A program made the position numbers and the translations under genes. Shown here piece after piece: positions 17,859 to 25,785 of a DNA stretch of 64,000 bases (positions are counted from its first letter, which is position 1; each line of letters starts with the position of its first letter). Origin of the DNA: an uncultured Aquimonas sp. GTDB taxonomy: Bacteria > Pseudomonadota > Gammaproteobacteria > Xanthomonadales > Xanthomonadaceae. The DNA is taken from positions 1-64,000 of the forward strand of contig CAMLOR010000001.1 in NCBI GenBank assembly GCA_946481615.1. The letters run 5' to 3'. The notes under the pieces were generated by a model that made no database searches, had not been told where the DNA came from, and was given only the letters and a program-made list of their open reading frames with translations.

Positions 17859-18490
17859 CGATCAACCTTCGCCGCATTTGCTGCGGGGGGCAGCGCAGCC
17901 AGCAGGGTGCGGGCCTTTGCTGCAAACGCCTCGGCGTCCAGGAACGGTTTGTCGGGCTGATCGCGCAGCTTCGGCAGTTGATGCATGAACAGACTAGGCG
18001 CTGGCACGCCGGAGGCGCCCAGTGTCGCCTGATCGTCATAGATCATCCACACGTCCCAGGCGTAGACGACGTCGTCGCCGCGTCGCAGGTGCAGCGATTC
18101 CGACACTGAACGGCCAAAGTTCCCGCTGGCATCCCAGTAGTGCCGGACGTGTGCATTCGTCAGCAGGCTAGCGGCAGGTGGAACGTGTTTCGGCTCAGCC
18201 CCTATAACCGAGGTATGCACCACGAAGGTTTGCAGTCGCGGATCATCGAGGTCCGCCAGGAGCGCGGCATTGACATCATCCAAGCCACGCAAGCACACCG
18301 AGCACGCCGGGTCGACGATCATCAACAACCGCACCGAGCCGACCGCAGCGTTGAAGTCCGCTCGCAACTCGCGCGCCTGCTCGTCGAGGGGGATCACCTG
18401 GGGTGCTGCGTTGGCGGGATGCAGGGTCAACGTCACCCCGAGCGTCACCACGCCCGCACACAACGCGAGGAATGCGATAGCTCTATTCAC
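17855..18490 (-). CDS. Periplasmic thioredoxin-fold-like protein of the mercury cassette
   Basis: This 211-residue protein uses a GTG start at 18490, 14 bases after the merT stop. It has a signal peptide (AIAFLALCAGVVTLGVTLTL) and a mature part with VDPACSVCLRGLDD, a CxxC set as in thioredoxin-like proteins, followed by helical and strand segments (TFVVHTSVIGAE, YAWDVWMIYDD, GVPAPSLF with a cis-Pro-like position). It could reduce or bind metal-thiolate complexes in the periplasm in place of MerP. The exact function is unknown. The frame is open upstream to 18604 but that overlaps merT. Confidence 0.7.
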   Translation of the reverse strand: MNRAIAFLALCAGVVTLGVTLTLHPANAAPQVIPLDEQARELRADFNAAVGSVRLLMIVDPACSVCLRGLDDVNAALLADLDDPRLQTFVVHTSVIGAEPKHVPPAASLLTNAHVRHYWDASGNFGRSVSESLHLRRGDDVVYAWDVWMIYDDQATLGASGVPAPSLFMHQLPKLRDQPDKPFLDAEAFAAKARTLLAALPPAANAAKVDR

Positions 18491-18504
18491 GATGACGATC
18501 CCGG

Positions 18505-18846
18505 TCAGTAGGTGGGAAACAACGAAAGCCACGCCAAGGCCAAGAACACGAGCGCGGCCACCCAGACGACCCAGCGCAAGCGCCGGCGCTGGGTAGGCGC
18601 GCAACTACCATCCGCGCACGCCGGCTGGGGTCGGTAGGCCCAGTAGAAGGCCAAGCCCAGAAGTACGGCGGCTGCGAGCAGAATATATGGCTGCACTTTG
18701 GCGAATCGCGCTAGGGTCACCGCGCCGGAAACCCCGAGGACGGTGACCGCCCAAGGCGCCACGCAGCACGTCCCCAAGGCGGCCGCCAGGCCGCCCAAGC
18801 CGACGGCTCCGCCCGCGACGCCGACCACACGTCTTTTTTCGTCCAT
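18505..18846 (-). CDS. merT: MerT-type mercuric ion transporter
   Basis: This 113-residue inner-membrane protein has three hydrophobic segments. The first contains the vicinal Cys pair in GTCCVAPWAV, which accepts Hg(II) from the periplasm. The loop after the second holds a second pair (PACADGSCAP), as in MerT. The start at 18846 has GAGGAA upstream; an earlier in-frame Met at 18972 would overlap merR and its operator. It imports Hg(II), normally for reduction by MerA, yet no merA or merP gene is present in this element. Confidence 0.85.
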   Translation of the reverse strand: MDEKRRVVGVAGGAVGLGGLAAALGTCCVAPWAVTVLGVSGAVTLARFAKVQPYILLAAAVLLGLAFYWAYRPQPACADGSCAPTQRRRLRWVVWVAALVFLALAWLSLFPTY

Positions 18847-18891
18847 CGTTTCCTCGTACCGATCGCCTCGACGAAGCAGGCGTGACGGTCT

Positions 18892-18923
18892 AGCATAGGG
18901 TCCGTACCAAGGTACGGAGTCAA
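18892..18923 (-). promoter_or_regulatory. mer operator-promoter
   Basis: On the minus strand, TTGACT (18918-18923) is followed after an over-long 19-20 bp spacer by TATGCT (18892-18897). Between them is the palindrome CCGTACCTTGGTACGG (18902-18917), closely like the Tn501 mer operator. MerR-family regulators bind such a dyad and underwind the long spacer to activate transcription; here the target is merT, divergent from merR. Confidence 0.9.
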
Positions 18924-18925
18924 GC

Positions 18926-19321
18926 ATGGCCACGCTCACGATTGCCAAGCTCGCCGACAGCGCGCAGGTCAACGTTGAAACCGTCCGGTACTACCAGCGG
19001 CGCGGTCTGCTGCCCGAACCCGCGCGTGAAGCAGGAAGCATTCGGCGCTATGCCACGGCGGACGTAGAGCAACTGCGCTTCATCAAGCGGGCGCAATCCG
19101 TCGGTTTTACGCTTGAAGAGATTCGTAGCCTGATCCAGTTGCGTTCGCCGTCGTGCTGCAAGGCCACGCGATCTTTGGCGGCTTCCAAACTCGCCTTGGT
19201 CGAACACCGCCTGGAGGAACTCAAGGCGCTCCGGATGGAATTGCGCCAATGGATCACGGCGTGCGACGCCAATCTGATCGAGGGCGAATGCCCTGTCATC
19301 GAGCGTCTTGAGGGCCATTAG
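18926..19321 (+). CDS. merR: Hg(II)-responsive MerR-family regulator
   Basis: This 131-residue protein has an N-terminal winged HTH (VNVETVRYYQRRGLLPEP), a coiled-coil dimerisation helix and the three metal cysteines of mercury-type MerR: one in PSCCKATRSLA, then a pair nine residues apart in ACDANLIEGECPVI (as Cys117/Cys126 of Tn501 MerR). It lies divergent to merT with the operator only two bases before its start codon, so the protein also controls its own synthesis. Confidence 0.92.
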   Translation: MATLTIAKLADSAQVNVETVRYYQRRGLLPEPAREAGSIRRYATADVEQLRFIKRAQSVGFTLEEIRSLIQLRSPSCCKATRSLAASKLALVEHRLEELKALRMELRQWITACDANLIEGECPVIERLEGH

Positions 19322-19423
19322 CCGCTTCGAGATGACTTGCGGACGTGGCGGGCCCACAGGAACTTCTTTCCTGATCGATAGTCCGAGCTATCCTGTCCCT
19401 CTCCCCCGCCTCTAGCAGTCTCC

Positions 19424-19765
19424 ATGCGGCAGCGTCGTCCCTGGATCGTCTGGCTATGCCTGCTCGCCCTGGTCTGGTGCCAAGTCGCAATGGCGGCGCA
19501 GGCGTGTGACGGCGGACAGCCGACGGCTGGCACCGACTGCCATGGGCGGATGGCGGATCTGGATGACCCCGATGCCGCCCCCGAGTGCCCGACGCAAGAT
19601 GCCACGCCAGACCTGGGCAAGGTGCCGATCTTTGCTCCGCTGCCCGGTCAGCCCGTTTTTCTTCGTGTCGCCGATGACCGCGCTTCGTGTTTCGATGGCT
19701 TCGCAACGCGGCCGGGCGCTCGTGCCGGGCCTCATGTTGCGACACTCTGCCAACTCCTGATCTAG
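19424..19765 (+). CDS. Orphan Cys-rich leader-type protein (copy A)
   Basis: This 113-residue exported protein has a signal sequence (IVWLCLLALVWCQVAMAAQ) and scattered Cys/His (ACDGG, TDCHGRM, ECPT), ending GTLCQLLI-like (ATLCQLLI). It is about three quarters identical to the protein at 30876, which sits in front of cusC. Here the following gene is missing: after the shared 3' leader and start codon the frame stops within 12 codons. It lies behind merR, so it may still be transcribed with it. Confidence 0.7.
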   Translation: MRQRRPWIVWLCLLALVWCQVAMAAQACDGGQPTAGTDCHGRMADLDDPDAAPECPTQDATPDLGKVPIFAPLPGQPVFLRVADDRASCFDGFATRPGARAGPHVATLCQLLI

Positions 19766-19834
19766 ATCCCTCCTCGCTGATCTCGTCGGCCGCGCACGCG
19801 GCTTTCGGTGTTTCTTGCGCAGGAGTGTTTCATG
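19424..19834 (+). repeat. Direct repeat copy A of the cus leader region
   Basis: These 411 bp align without gaps to 30876-31286. They include the leader gene, the hairpin GCCGC-GCAC-GCGGC (19789-19802), the ribosome site CAGGAG and the ATG of the next gene. Homology ends at that ATG. From 19835 the sequence is unrelated to cusC and the frame ends at TAA after 11 residues. The 148 bp up to 19982 hold no other supported gene. Confidence 0.88.
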
Positions 19835-19982
19835 TTGGCCAAGTTTACCCAACGCCCAGAAATGTAAAGTTGGCAAGGTCCGTGCGAAATGGGCTGGCTC
19901 CATGCGTCACGCTGCCCTGTCAGGGGGCGACTGAGACGACTGCCAAGACCCGCACCACTCGCGAGCATTGAGCCGCTCGCCG

Positions 19983-21230
19983 TCAATTACTTCGGGTGAC
20001 TGCGATTCCCGACCGCCCTGTCCCTCGAAGCACGCCAACTCGGCTGTTTCCCTCTCCGGCAGGTTCGGTGAAAACGATGATGACCGCGTCTCCGTCCACG
20101 GCCATTCTCGGGTATCCGCCCACTGGTCCGGCCGCTTGCTCTTCGGCCACGGTAGATCCGTCCGTCGACAGCCAGGTAAGCGTGAGCGCCGGCTTGCGTT
20201 CCTGCGTCGTAACGCGACTCACTAACCACCCGTTGGCTAACGCCGCAGCGTCAACACGCCCGGTCTCCGAATCGCCTTTGCCCAAAGTGCGAGGGGTGCC
20301 GAAGCTCGTCCCGTCACCAATGGAGATTCGAACTTCCATCGGGCCCTTCGCCATGGTTGGCCACGCAGTCAGAAAGCGCTCACCTCGTGCGGCGAGCGCG
20401 GGCCCGTTCACAGGGCACCCGGGCATAGTCCACGCGTCCGCGTGGACTATGCTTGGTTCCCTCGCGTCGGTTTCCAACATCACAATACCGATGTCGCGAA
20501 TCTCGTTGTCGGTGCGGTCACGATAAACCGCCGCTGTTCGACTGCTTCCGCGCACCATGTCTGTTTGACAGCACGCGCACGTTAGCGAATCGAGTTCGCG
20601 TTCGTCGGTCGGCACCCCGGTGCGAGCCAAGAGCGCGGTGCGCAACGTCATGTGCTCGTCACCACCCTCGCCATGCGCGTCTGCTGTCGTCGCCATCCGA
20701 CGGCCATCCAACCAGATCAAGCGAGCTTTGTCGCCGCCGGCCGGCACCATCGACACAAATCCGTGCTCGGTCGGTGTCCCATCGCGATGCGCGACGACCG
20801 CCGCATCCCATGTCACACCCTTGTCGCGGGAGCGAACGGTACGGATCTCGTAGGCATATGTTCCCGAGGCCGTCTTCTGAAGCCAGAATGTCACCCAGTC
20901 GCCATTGTCGAGAACGGCCAGACTTGGAAAGTCGGCGCTGTTGATGAAGCGATTAGCGCCACTGGACACCAACCCGCGGCGCACTTCCCGTCCAGTGGTG
21001 TCGAGAACGGCGAAGCGCAGTGCATTCCCGTCGGAAGCCTGTTCTTGCCATGTAACTACGAAACCTTGGGTGGGATCGACCGTGATCGATGGTTGCGCGG
21101 CCTTGGTGCCAGTTTCGAACGGTATCCTTTCGAACACATCACTCGCGCTTACGGCCGCGGCGAAGAAAATGCCCAGGCCGCCAACGAGTAGTCGCCAAGA
21201 CCGACGACGGAAGGGATTGTTGTGGTGCAT
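19983..21230 (-). CDS. Exported sialidase-like (BNR/beta-propeller) protein
   Basis: This 415-residue protein starts at 21230 with a signal peptide (WRLLVGGLGIFFAAAVSASD). The mature part shows blade-like repeats of a six-bladed propeller (QPSITVDPTQGFVVTWQE, FPSLAVLDNGDWVTFWLQ, RSRDKGVTW, YPRMAVDGDAVIIVFTEP). The RSxDxGxTW segment is an Asp-box. A CACCQTDM motif suggests a metal or disulfide site. Proteins of this type recur beside copper genes; a glycosidase activity should not be assumed. It points away from the copper operon, with a 222-bp shared upstream region. Confidence 0.7.
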   Translation of the reverse strand: MHHNNPFRRRSWRLLVGGLGIFFAAAVSASDVFERIPFETGTKAAQPSITVDPTQGFVVTWQEQASDGNALRFAVLDTTGREVRRGLVSSGANRFINSADFPSLAVLDNGDWVTFWLQKTASGTYAYEIRTVRSRDKGVTWDAAVVAHRDGTPTEHGFVSMVPAGGDKARLIWLDGRRMATTADAHGEGGDEHMTLRTALLARTGVPTDERELDSLTCACCQTDMVRGSSRTAAVYRDRTDNEIRDIGIVMLETDAREPSIVHADAWTMPGCPVNGPALAARGERFLTAWPTMAKGPMEVRISIGDGTSFGTPRTLGKGDSETGRVDAAALANGWLVSRVTTQERKPALTLTWLSTDGSTVAEEQAAGPVGGYPRMAVDGDAVIIVFTEPAGEGNSRVGVLRGTGRSGIAVTRSN

Positions 21231-21452
21231 GCGCAGCCTATTTTCGCGAAGGGTGCTTAGTTGTACCCGATCTGGGTGAATGGGTGCGCCAGCAAGAAGC
21301 GTAGCCATTGCCGCCTCGGCCTACGCGCGCCCAAGGCAATCACCGGCGCCACTACGAGGGTTCGGGTCGCTTTCCGAGGATTGCTCCATGGCACGCGGCC
21401 TGAACGGGAAGGCCATCGGCGGTTGAAACTTCCCCATTCGCGGAGCAGTCTT

Positions 21453-21878
21453 ATGCGGCCCATGGCCCGACTGCTGCTGCGCTTGCTGTTGATCGTGTCC
21501 CTCGTTACCAACGGGGTTGCCGCGCCGTGGGCTATGGCGCATCCGGCCAAGGCGACTGGTCACGATCACGCGGCGATGATGGCGCAGGCGTCCTCCGACG
21601 AAGCCTCGGCCGGTTCCGACTGCCACCACGGCGCGAGCCACGTCGACCACGCCGGCATGGGGCACGCGGCGCCTGAGGCGGACACGCCGGCGACGCCCGT
21701 CGATCGCTCCTGCTGCGACGGTCCGAACTGCACCTGCGGCTGCATGTTGCCGCCGGCGCTCGCGCGCTTCGTTCTGAACCTGCCCGACCTCGCCTGGACG
21801 GCTGCGCCGGTCGTCGAACCGGCCACTCGTGCAGGCGTGCGTCGCGCCATTCCTCCGTTCCGCCCACCGGCCGCCTGA
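21453..21878 (+). CDS. copL: CopL-like metal-binding leader/regulatory protein
   Basis: This 141-residue protein begins with a hydrophobic signal (ARLLLRLLLIVSLVTNGVAA). It then has a His/Met-rich stretch (HDHAAMMAQ, DCHHGASHVDHAGMGH), a CCDGPNCTCGC cluster and the tail FRPPAA. In Xanthomonas, copL lies directly before copAB and is required in cis for copper induction. The position here, first gene of a copper operon, fits. The start at 21453 was chosen for the signal peptide; the longer open frame from 21261 reads unlikely sequence. Confidence 0.8.
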   Translation: MRPMARLLLRLLLIVSLVTNGVAAPWAMAHPAKATGHDHAAMMAQASSDEASAGSDCHHGASHVDHAGMGHAAPEADTPATPVDRSCCDGPNCTCGCMLPPALARFVLNLPDLAWTAAPVVEPATRAGVRRAIPPFRPPAA

Positions 21879-21890
21879 TCTCCTCGCTTC

Positions 21891-21934
21891 GCTGCGCATG
21901 ACGCAGCGCCTGTGCGTCGACGCGTTGCGTCGAC
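21891..21934 (+). promoter_or_regulatory. Tandem hairpins between copL and the TolC gene
   Basis: Two stems follow copL: GCTGCG/CGCAGC (21891-21896, 21902-21907) and GTCGACGC/GCGTCGAC (21916-21923, 21927-21934). They precede the GAGGAG-type ribosome site of the next gene. Their position fits an attenuator or mRNA processing signal coupled to copL translation, which remains inference. Confidence 0.4.
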
Positions 21935-21961
21935 GGCTAGTCGTTTTCGAGGAGTGTTTCC

Positions 21962-23692
21962 ATGTCCCTGTCCCGTCCCGCCAGTGTGGCGGCGGCGTTG
22001 TTGCTGGCCGGTTGCGCCAGCCTGCCGCGCGATCCCGGCTACGCTGAAACGAGCGCATTGCTCGAGCAACGCCTCGGTGTCGCGCCTGACGCCACCTCCT
22101 GGGCCATACCCGTTCGCCCGGAGATTCCCAGTGAGCCTCTGAGCGCCGAGCGTGCGCTCGCACTGGCCTATGTCTACAACCCTCAAGTCCGCCAGACCTA
22201 CGCCCGGCTGGGATTGGGACGCGCCGAACTTGAGGACGCGCGGCGCATCGCCAACCCCACGTTCGAATTCGCCCGACTCAAATCCGACGAGTCCAATCGT
22301 CCGAAGATCACTCGCAGCCTGTCGGTCGACTTCACCGATCTACTCCTGCTACCGGCGCGCAAACGCTTCGCGCAAACCGAACTGACGCGGCTTCAGAACG
22401 AAGTGGCGGCCGAGTTGCTCGACCTGTCGGTCGAAGTCGAATCGGCGTGGTACGCGGCCGTCGGTGCGCGCCAGGTCGCCGACATGCGCGAAGTCGTGGC
22501 CAAGGCGGCCGCCGCCTCGGCCGAGTTGGCCCAGCGCTTCTTCGACGCCGGCAACATCACCCGCCTGCAGCTCGAGCAGGAGCGTGCCGCCGCCACCCAA
22601 GCACGCATCGAAGCCACGCGGGCGGTCGCCGAGGCGCTGAAAGCGCGCAGCGAGCTGGCCGCACTCGTGGGCCTGCCGGCCGAAGGCGCGTGGACCCTTG
22701 AGCGCCAACTTCCGGCGCCTGCAACCACCGTCGTCGCCGCCTCGGACATGACCCCGCGTGCGCTCGAGCAGCGGCTCGACTTGCTCGCCGCCCAACAGGC
22801 GGTCGCGCAGCGCGAGGACATGTTGGGCGTGACGCGGCGCTGGCGCTGGCTCGGCGAGGTGGAAGTCGGTTACGAACAGGAGCGCGAGGGCGAGGACGGC
22901 GTGTCGCAGGGCCCGACACTCTCGCTCGAGCTGCCGATCTTCAATCAGGGCCAGGGCGCGGCCGCCAAGGCCCAAGCCGAGTTGATCCAGGCTCGCGCCG
23001 AACTCGATGCGATGACGCTGCGCGTGCACAACGATGCGTTGATGGGCGTGCAAACGCTCAACGTCGCTCGCGAGGTCGCCGAGCAGTACCGCACGACGCT
23101 GATTCCTTCGCGCGAAGCCATCGTGGCGCGCACGCAGGAAGAAGTGAACTACATGCTCATCGGCGTCTTCGAGCTGATCCTCGCCAAGCGCGAGGAATAC
23201 GACGCGTATCAGGAATACCTCGAGGCGGTCCGCGACTACTGGGTGGCCCGTGCCGAATTGCGCGGCGTCGTGGGCGGTGCGTTGCCCGACGACGGCACCG
23301 ACCTGACGCCGACGATCGGCGTGGAAGCCGTGTTGCCGTCGGCGACGGCGCCCGCCATGGATCATTCGATGCACGGGGCCGCCGCCGGCGACGCGCCTGC
23401 GGCCATCGATCCGCATGCCGGCCACGCGATGCCTCAAACCTCCCCGCCGGATCCGCACGCGGGCCATGCAATGCCCAAACCGGCCGAACCCGATCCGCAC
23501 GCCGGCCATGTCGTGCCCCAGCCGGCCGAGCCCGATCCGCACGCGGGTCACGCCATGCCCGAAGCGCCCGCGCCGGACCCGCATGCTGGACACGCGCCGG
23601 CGCGACGCGACGCCGACCCTGCCAAAGCCACGCCGTCCGACAACACGGACGACGACGAGCCTGCGCACCACGACCACGGAGACGACCAATGA
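21962..23692 (+). CDS. TolC-family outer-membrane lipoprotein with DPHAGH metal-binding tail
   Basis: This 576-residue protein has a lipobox (LLLAGCAS) and the long helical TolC/OEP fold (two repeats, about residues 55-440; motifs such as NPQVRQTYARLG and FDAGNITRLQLEQERAA). The last 130 residues are a low-complexity tail with five copies of DPHAGH plus HDHGDDQ at the end, likely a copper-binding sponge. It ends with an ATGA overlap onto the multicopper oxidase, so the two are translationally coupled. No RND pump or adaptor belongs to this operon. It may work with the pumps elsewhere in the element or take the place of CopB as the outer-membrane copper-binding protein. Confidence 0.85.
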   Translation: MSLSRPASVAAALLLAGCASLPRDPGYAETSALLEQRLGVAPDATSWAIPVRPEIPSEPLSAERALALAYVYNPQVRQTYARLGLGRAELEDARRIANPTFEFARLKSDESNRPKITRSLSVDFTDLLLLPARKRFAQTELTRLQNEVAAELLDLSVEVESAWYAAVGARQVADMREVVAKAAAASAELAQRFFDAGNITRLQLEQERAAATQARIEATRAVAEALKARSELAALVGLPAEGAWTLERQLPAPATTVVAASDMTPRALEQRLDLLAAQQAVAQREDMLGVTRRWRWLGEVEVGYEQEREGEDGVSQGPTLSLELPIFNQGQGAAAKAQAELIQARAELDAMTLRVHNDALMGVQTLNVAREVAEQYRTTLIPSREAIVARTQEEVNYMLIGVFELILAKREEYDAYQEYLEAVRDYWVARAELRGVVGGALPDDGTDLTPTIGVEAVLPSATAPAMDHSMHGAAAGDAPAAIDPHAGHAMPQTSPPDPHAGHAMPKPAEPDPHAGHVVPQPAEPDPHAGHAMPEAPAPDPHAGHAPARRDADPAKATPSDNTDDDEPAHHDHGDDQ

Positions 23693-25107
23693 AACTCACT
23701 CGCCGCCACCTGGTGCAGTTGGTGGGCACAGGCGCGCTCGCGCCGCTTGCCGTCGGCGCCACACGCGCCTTCGCGCAGGACCATTCGCAGCACACGATGC
23801 CGACCGAACCCGTGCCGCCTACGCCTGCGCCGCAGGCTCCACCGCCCAAGGTGCCGCACGATGGGCGCTATACGCCCGTACGCACGCTCAACGGCTGGAC
23901 CTTGCCGTACCGCATGGTCGATGGCGTCAAGGAATATCACCTGGTCGCCGAAGAGATCGTCCACGAGTTCGCGCCAGGCTGCGTCGCGAAATGCTGGGGC
24001 TACAACGGCACCACGCCGGGCCCGACGATCGAGGCGGTCGAAGGCGACCGTATTCGCATCTACGTGACGAACCGGCTGCCCGAGCACACCAACGTGCACT
24101 GGCACGGCATCCTGCTGCCGAACGGCATGGACGGCGTCGGGGGCGTGACCCAGCGCAACATCCAGCCGGGCGAGACGCACGCGTACGAATTCACGCTCAA
24201 GCAGAACGGTACGCACATGTACCACCCGCACGCCGACGAGATGGTGCAGATGGCGATGGGCATGATGGGCATGCTCATCATCCATCCAAGGGACGGCGAG
24301 CCCGAACGCATCGATCGCGACTACGCAATCCTGCTACACAACTGGGCCCTGCACCCGGGCACGTACCGACCCGACCCGTCGGTGATGCAGGATTTCGACT
24401 TGTGGACCTTCAACAGCAAGGTCTTTCCCTTCATCGAGAACATGGTCGCCGCCACCGGCGAACGCGTGCGCGTGCGCGTGGGCAACCTCTCGATGTGGAA
24501 TCACCCGATCCATATGCACGGCGTGCAATTCCACGTCACCGGCTCCGACGGCGGCCGGTGGCCGAAGGCGTTGTGGCGGCCGGAAGTGACCGAAATCGTG
24601 GGCGTCGGCCAGACCCGCGATATGGAGTTTGTCGCGGTGCCGGGTGACTGGGCCTTCCACTGCCACATGTCGCATCACACGATGAATGCGATGGGCCACG
24701 AGATCCCGAACACACTCGGCGTGGATCAATCCGGCGTGGAAGACGAGATCCGCAAGATGCTGCCGGGCTACATGGCCATGGGCAAGGACGGGATGTCCGA
24801 GCACCAGGAGCACACCGACTCGGGCCACATGAAAGGCCCGGAGAACACGCTGCCGATGATGATGGGCCAGGGCCCATTCGGAAACATCGAGATGGGCGGC
24901 ATGTTCACGCTGATCAAGGTGCGCGACGGGCTGGGCAACGACGACTATCGCGATCCGGGCTGGTTCAACCATCCGGCCGGCACGCAACCCAAGGTCGTGA
25001 GTTCGGATCCGGACTACGGCAGTCCGGTGCGTCGCGGCCTGCCGCCCGGCGCCAGCCCGAAGTTCGAAACCAAGCCCGTCGATCACTCGACGATGAAACA
25101 CTCGTGA
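23689..25107 (+). CDS. Multicopper oxidase (CopA/CueO-like copper detoxification)
   Basis: This 472-residue protein has a Tat-type signal (TRRHLVQLVGTGALAP). Copper ligands are all visible: HWHG (137-140), HPHADE (179-181), HPIHMHG (272-277) and HCHMSHHTMNAM (324-335), which includes the T1 Cys325 and an axial Met. A Met/His-rich stretch (MLPGYMAMGKDGMSEHQEH, about 363-385) could bind Cu(I). The protein oxidises Cu(I) to Cu(II) in the periplasm. Its length is shorter than classical CopA (about 600) because the extended Met-rich repeats are missing. Confidence 0.92.
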   Translation: MKLTRRHLVQLVGTGALAPLAVGATRAFAQDHSQHTMPTEPVPPTPAPQAPPPKVPHDGRYTPVRTLNGWTLPYRMVDGVKEYHLVAEEIVHEFAPGCVAKCWGYNGTTPGPTIEAVEGDRIRIYVTNRLPEHTNVHWHGILLPNGMDGVGGVTQRNIQPGETHAYEFTLKQNGTHMYHPHADEMVQMAMGMMGMLIIHPRDGEPERIDRDYAILLHNWALHPGTYRPDPSVMQDFDLWTFNSKVFPFIENMVAATGERVRVRVGNLSMWNHPIHMHGVQFHVTGSDGGRWPKALWRPEVTEIVGVGQTRDMEFVAVPGDWAFHCHMSHHTMNAMGHEIPNTLGVDQSGVEDEIRKMLPGYMAMGKDGMSEHQEHTDSGHMKGPENTLPMMMGQGPFGNIEMGGMFTLIKVRDGLGNDDYRDPGWFNHPAGTQPKVVSSDPDYGSPVRRGLPPGASPKFETKPVDHSTMKHS

Positions 25108-25117
25108 GGACCGCGCC

Positions 25118-25771
25118 ATGAAGACGCTGCGTTTTCTTCTGGGGCTGGCCCTCGTTGCGGTCGTTCTGGCCGTCGCCGTGCTGTGGCTTGGGGTTTACAA
25201 CGTTGCGGCCGACGATCCGCACTGGAGCGCGACCTACCGCCTCCTGGAGGTCGCGCGCGAGCGATCGATCGCTTCCCGCGTGTCCGACATCGACGTGCCC
25301 GATCTTTCGGATCCGGAGCTGGTCCGCAGCGGTGCCGGCAACTACAGCGCGATGTGCGTGACCTGTCACCTCAGCCCCGATGCGCAGGAGACGGAACTCA
25401 GCATCGGCCTGTATCCGCGCCCGCCGCGCTGGAATGCGCTCGGCGATGTGGATCCGCGGCGTGCGTTCTGGGTCATCAAGCACGGCATCAAGGCGTCCGG
25501 CATGCCGGCGTGGGGCAAGAGCATGGACGACCGCTACCTGTGGGGCATGGTCGCCTTCACGCAGCAGTTCAAGACGATGACCGCCGCGCAATACACGGCG
25601 CAGGTGACCGCCAGTCCAGGCCACAGCCACGGCGGCGGTGAAACCGATGTAGGGACCGGTGATCCGCACGCCGATCACGCCGACACGCCGCGCTCTTCCT
25701 TCGAACCGGTCGAGGATCCGATGGCGACGCCCTCGGAAACCGACCACGACGCCGAACCCCACCAACACTGA
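25118..25771 (+). CDS. Membrane-anchored class I cytochrome c
   Basis: This 217-residue protein has an N-terminal membrane anchor (LRFLLGLALVAVVLAVAVLWL). The haem site CVTCH is at about residue 88 and the axial Met probably lies in GIKASGMPAWG. The C-terminal 50 residues are His/Asp-rich (HSHGGG, HADHADT, DHDAEPHQH) and may bind copper. It lies 10 bp after the multicopper oxidase and could pass electrons from Cu(I) oxidation. The linkage is inferred from gene order. Confidence 0.85.
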   Translation: MKTLRFLLGLALVAVVLAVAVLWLGVYNVAADDPHWSATYRLLEVARERSIASRVSDIDVPDLSDPELVRSGAGNYSAMCVTCHLSPDAQETELSIGLYPRPPRWNALGDVDPRRAFWVIKHGIKASGMPAWGKSMDDRYLWGMVAFTQQFKTMTAAQYTAQVTASPGHSHGGGETDVGTGDPHADHADTPRSSFEPVEDPMATPSETDHDAEPHQH

Positions 25772-25785
25772 TCAGGAGATTCCTC

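Noticed and set aside
21261..21452. Longer start for the CopL-like protein
   Set aside because: The added 64 residues are Arg-rich with no similarity to the family, while a typical signal peptide begins at 21453.
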